Shown here: piece after piece, positions 60,119 through 64,000 of the stretch
Position numbering within the stretch: the first letter of the stretch is position 1
Layout: every line of letters starts with the position of its first letter
DNA from: Pagrus major
Taxonomy: Eukaryota; Chordata; Actinopteri; Spariformes; Sparidae
Reading direction: 5' to 3'
Assembly: GCF_040436345.1 (NCBI RefSeq)
Contig: NC_133232.1
Coordinates: 32,253,315-32,317,314, forward strand
DNA length: 64,000 bases
The notes under the pieces: generated by a model
What the model was told of the DNA's origin: nothing
Databases searched by the model: none
Seen by the model: the letters and a program-made list of their open reading frames with translations, nothing else
Position numbers and translations under genes: made by a program

Positions 60119-60401
60119 CTGAATCAAACACAAAATCTCCTTCTCACGAAAACAAAAAAACCCCAAAAAACACTATATTTCTGTTTCAGTTGAACTTTTC
60201 AGGAGTCGAGCAACGGTCGCCCCATGTTACCGTCACATGACAGGGTGACTCGACTCGGACGAGGCTGAAACGAGCCGTGTCAGACGGCTACAAGTGGCAG
60301 CAGACGACAGGTAGCGACGCCTTTAGCTTAGCTTGTGTTTAATTAAGTTTAAAATGCGATTTAAAAGCCGCTTCGCGATAAAGTTTGGGAAATGTTTTTA
60401 C

Positions 60402-60640
60402 CTCCGCTGTCACGTCGACCCCATTCGTCGACGTTAGCTGACTTGATGGGAGTGGTGCGTCCGATTGGCTGGTGACGGCGCGGTACTTCCGGGGGAGTTG
60501 CCTAGGAGACGGAGAGAGTCCTCGCATTCTGATTGGCGGTTGGTGTTCGGTGCTTGGTTTTGATTGGACGTGGAGTCATTGTTGTTTTGTAGAAACCGGA
60601 AGGAGCGCTAACCTTGACGTGCGAGTGGTAAAACACATGC
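60402..60640. promoter_or_regulatory. Bidirectional nipa2/mars2 promoter
   Basis: Shared head-to-head interval; the start codons are 769 bases apart. It contains three inverted CCAAT boxes (attgg at 60464, 60532 and 60563) and ETS-type sites in both senses (acttccgg about 60485-60492; accggaagg about 60595). It is GC-rich compared with flanks and lacks TATA. The nipa2 5' non-coding exon donor is at about 60402. This organisation is typical of bidirectional housekeeping promoters. Confidence 0.55.
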
Positions 60641-60886
60641 GCTGCTCGTTGAGGGGGAAAAAAAAGGCTTGACATTTAATAATTCCTGCCAATTTCATGG
60701 AGCACATTCACAAGGACAACTCTAATGTCTTCCAGTCATTCTCCGGTAGTGGTTGAATGGTTCCGCGTAAATGTTTTTTGTGCTTAAACTCCGTCTTTTA
60801 AGCTAGCTAAATGTGTGGCTAGCACGTACTTTACCAAGTAAATACTGCACTCCCTGGAGTAGTTTAATATCGCCTGCTATCCAGTC

Positions 60887-63105
60887 ATGAGGACCCCTTT
60901 TCTGCTCATCACCAGAAGCTGTAATGCTGTTCACAGTCTGAAACAGAGCCATTTTTTATCACCGGTTTCAGCTCTCGAGAGACATCAGAGAATCGTGTTT
61001 AGACACTCGAGCACACATTCCTGCAAAGACGACAGGAACTACTACATAACCACTCCCATCTTCTATGTGAACGCTTCTCCTCATTTAGGACACTTGTATT
61101 CAGCTGTGATAGCTGACTGCTTTCACAGGTACAAGCTACTTCAGGGCTTCAACTCAAAGTTTGCGACAGGTAAATCCTCCGTTGACCAACATATACTTGT
61201 GTGTATAATCATTCTTGCCATTGTGAAGACCTGATCTTGAGCTTTGGGAAATTTTGATGTGCACTGTCTTCAGATTTTCATGAAATTTCATTGTCTAAAA
61301 GATAAATCGATTTATTAAGCAAATAACACAAAAAAAATACACCCTGTTATCTTGTCTTTCAGGTACTGACGAACATGGCTTGAAGATCCAGCAAGCTGCA
61401 GACATTGCAGGAAAAGATCCCCTGACCTTCTGCACTGATGTGTCAGAGAGATTCAAACATCTCTTCAGCAGCTGCAACGTATCGTACACAGACTACATCA
61501 GAACCACCGAGCACAGACACTGTGAGGCGGTGAAGCATTTCTGGTCAGTGCTCTGGAACAAAGGGCTCATCTACAAGGGGAGTTATGAAGGCTGGTACTC
61601 GACACAAGATGAAAGCTTCCTCACGCCGTCGCAGGTGGGAGATGCTTTGGACTCATCGGGGAAGGAGATCAAGGTATCGCTGGAGAGCGGACACAAGGTA
61701 AGAGCAAAATTGGGATCATAGCAGGTGTGTGTATTAAGTGGATATGAATGAGTGTATACTTTAAAGGAGCACTCCATTCATTTTACACATCAACATCAGT
61801 TTGTGTTATGGATAGTACTTCTCAACTATAAAAAGCAGTTATTTAATGTCTGTTTGAGTGTGGAGGAGCTTTCGTAAGTTTTAATCCATCAACAATACTT
61901 CTTGTGTTCTTTCCATTATTTTGCAGGTGGAGTGGATGAAAGAGGAGAATTACATGTTCCGTCTGTCTGCATTTCGGTCTCAGCTGCTCGACTGGCTCAG
62001 AGGAAACCCCCGGGCCATACAGCCCGAGCGTTTCCACCAGGCTGTTCTCCAGTGGCTGCAGGAGGACCTTCCTGACCTCTCCGTCTCCCGCCAGAGAAGC
62101 CGCCTTCAGTGGGGCATCCCAGTCCCGGGTGACGCTGAACAAACCATCTATGTTTGGCTAGACGCTCTGGTGAACTACCTCACAGTCACCGGCTATCCAG
62201 ATAAACACGACCGGTGGTGGAACGTGGCCCACCACATTGTAGGAAAGGACATCTTAAAGTTTCATGCCATCTACTGGCCGTCGTTTCTCCTCGGGGCCGG
62301 ACTGCCGCTGCCACAGACGATACATGTGCACTCTCACTGGACAGTAGGGGGGAAGAAGATGTCTAAAAGTTTGGGGAATGTGGTGGATCCTCTTGAACGC
62401 TCACAGACATTCACAACTGATGGAATGAGGTACTTTCTTCTGCGTCAGGGTGTCCCAGACTCAGATTGCGATTACACAGACGACAAAGTTATCAAGCTGC
62501 TCAACACAGAGCTCGCAGACTCTCTGGGTGGTCTCCTAAACCGCTGCACAGCTCCAGCTCTTAACCCAGCTCAGGTGTACCCCTCTTTCTGCCCCAAGTC
62601 CTTCCCACGTGAACAGGGTGGCAGGGCTGTGGTCGAAGACTACCACATGTTGGATGCTGTGAAACATCTCCCTGCTGTGGTGGCGCAGCACTATGAGAGC
62701 ATGCATGTGTACAAAGCTCTGGAGGCCATCAGTGCCTGTGTGAGGCAAACCAACGGGTTTGTTCAGCGCCACACACCTTGGAAGCTGGACAGGAGGGACA
62801 GCAAAGACCAGCGCTGGCTAGACACCATCATCCATGTCTCCCTTGAATGCCTCAGGATTTATGGCACACTACTACAGCCAGTAGTGCCAGAGATATCTAA
62901 CAAGCTGCTGTCCAGACTGGGGGTGCAACAAGGCAGAAGGAGGTGGGCTGATGTGAACTTCCTGCCAAGGTATCAGGGAATGGACTGTCCCTTTGAAGGC
63001 AGAGCGCTGGGATCGGACTCGGGGGTGCTTTTTAGTCGTTTGGAGAGTCAGAATGTAGATCAACAAAAAACAAAGAAAACCAAAAAGGCAGCAAAACTGA
63101 AATGA
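60887..63105 (+). CDS. mars2: Methionyl-tRNA synthetase, mitochondrial, 3 exons, 598 aa
   Basis: Class I aminoacyl-tRNA synthetase that charges mitochondrial tRNA-Met. Exons 60887-61169, 61363-61697 and 61927-63105, GT-AG, in phase, 598 aa (human 593). Residues 1-45 are rich in Arg/Ser/His with one acidic residue and fit a mitochondrial presequence. The catalytic HIGH motif is PHLGHLY (H66-H69) and the KMSKS loop is K350-S354. [62 protein letters not shown] and [13 protein letters not shown] are hallmark segments. No CP-domain zinc cysteines are seen, as expected for the mitochondrial form. The C-terminus ends in a lysine-rich tail ([12 protein letters not shown]). Human MARS2 is a single-exon gene, whereas this one has two short introns (193 and 229 bp). 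AATAAA at 63145-63150. Divergent from nipa2. Confidence 0.96.
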
Positions 63106-64000
63106 GGAATTGTTTTATGTTTGCCGTAACTGATTCAGTCTATCAATAAATGGATAAAACTCTATCTTCTGTGAAGTGTACATCATCTTCAGGGTGGGAC
63201 GACTTGTATCTTTAACAGTCTTATTACTGAGTTAGAATTTGGTAATTTGACATATAAAGACTTTTTTTACAGTGGACATTTTGACTTGTCATAGCAGATA
63301 AAGCCCAGGTGGAGTTGAGGGCTGCCACTAACAATTATTTTAATTGCCGAATAATAATAGATTATTTCTTGGTCTACAAAATGTCAGAAAATTGTGTTCC
63401 ACAAAGATGACGTGTTATTTTTTTTTTCCACAATCCAAAGATATTCAGTTTACTGTCATAGGAAAGTAAAGAGACCAGGAGATATTCACATTTAAGAAGC
63501 TTGAATCAAAGTATTTTTACCTTTTTCTCTTACAAAATTACTCAAAACAACACGATTGGTCGATTCATCGTTTCAGCACTAGTGGAGTTAATACTGTCAA
63601 TGATGACTCAATTTAATTCAAGTATTTCTGAAGCAAGATGGTGAGCGAGCATGCAAATGTCTCACTGACACGTCGAACTGAAATGCTGCCATTATTTTTT
63701 TTTATTGCACCTGTTTTTTCATACTGTGGCATGTCAAACTGTCTGCTGTGAAAAAAAAAAAGATTATTCCAAACGTAACTTCACCGAATGTCAAACTGAA
63801 CAGAAGTCTAACAAGGACAAATAAGTGAGGAAAAACCTGTATAGGAGAACAGGCTGTTATCTTGTTTTAAATTTAATAGACATACATTTCATGAAGTGAA
63901 GTGCAACACAGTGGATTTGTTGCTATAAAATAAAATGCTGGAAGGAGACACATCTTGACATTAGCACTGTAAAGGACATCCAATTACCAATAGGCCTTTT
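63106..64000. other. mars2 3' flank with dispersed repeat
   Basis: The polyadenylation signal at 63145-63150 is followed by intergenic DNA. 63318-63585 is a copy of the family at 55588-55904 (gctgccactaacaattattt, tcttggtctacaaaatgtca, ctgtcataggaaagtaaaga, cgattcatcgtttcagcac). From 63586 to the end I see no gene. Confidence 0.6.

Noticed and set aside
60119-60166. Upstream in-frame Met for nipa2
   Set aside because: The stretch contains a splice acceptor (gattcag) immediately before the ATG at 60118, so the earlier Met is intronic.

Overview
This window is eukaryotic nuclear DNA from a bony fish. The genes are split by GT-AG introns and the UTRs end in AATAAA signals. The intergenic DNA is AT-rich and full of short dispersed repeats of the kind usual in teleosts. 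I see no bacterial, viral or mitochondrial gene content and no sign of a novel defence or mobile 'system'. What it holds is a conserved vertebrate gene block with well-defined exons, plus several unusual repeats and palindromes.

Layout. 1-3,563: last intron and last coding exon of a glycine receptor alpha-4 subunit (glra4, +). 3,564-27,936: about 24 kb without a supported protein gene, holding an intact tRNA-Leu(UAA), SINE remnants, MITE-like repeats, a minisatellite, several long hairpins, and a less repetitive stretch (about 23.5-26.3 kb) that could hold regulatory elements. 27,937-35,743: gla (alpha-galactosidase A, +, 7 coding exons, 431 aa). 36,013-38,799: rpl36a (ribosomal protein eL42, -, 5 coding exons, 106 aa), tail-to-tail with gla. 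43,093-50,283: btk (Tec-family tyrosine kinase, +, 17 coding exons, 636 aa), head-to-head with rpl36a. 51,415-54,355: timm8a (small Tim chaperone, +, 2 exons, 90 aa), with a 1.5 kb minisatellite in its only intron. 56,139-60,118: nipa2 (magnesium transporter, -, 5 coding exons, 358 aa). 60,887-63,105: mars2 (mitochondrial methionyl-tRNA synthetase, +, 3 exons, 598 aa), head-to-head with nipa2.

The order and orientation gla > < rpl36a, rpl36a < > btk, btk > timm8a match human Xq22.1, and GLRA4 lies nearby at human Xq22.2, so this is an old linkage group. The nipa2-mars2 pair is not part of the human block and marks a synteny break or a fish-lineage junction. The genes do not form a single pathway: they serve inhibitory neurotransmission, lysosomal glycolipid breakdown, cytosolic translation, B-cell signalling, mitochondrial protein import, Mg2+ transport and mitochondrial translation. 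Exon joins were made by hand from reading frame and splice consensus. Repeat family names rest on recognition, not on a database search.
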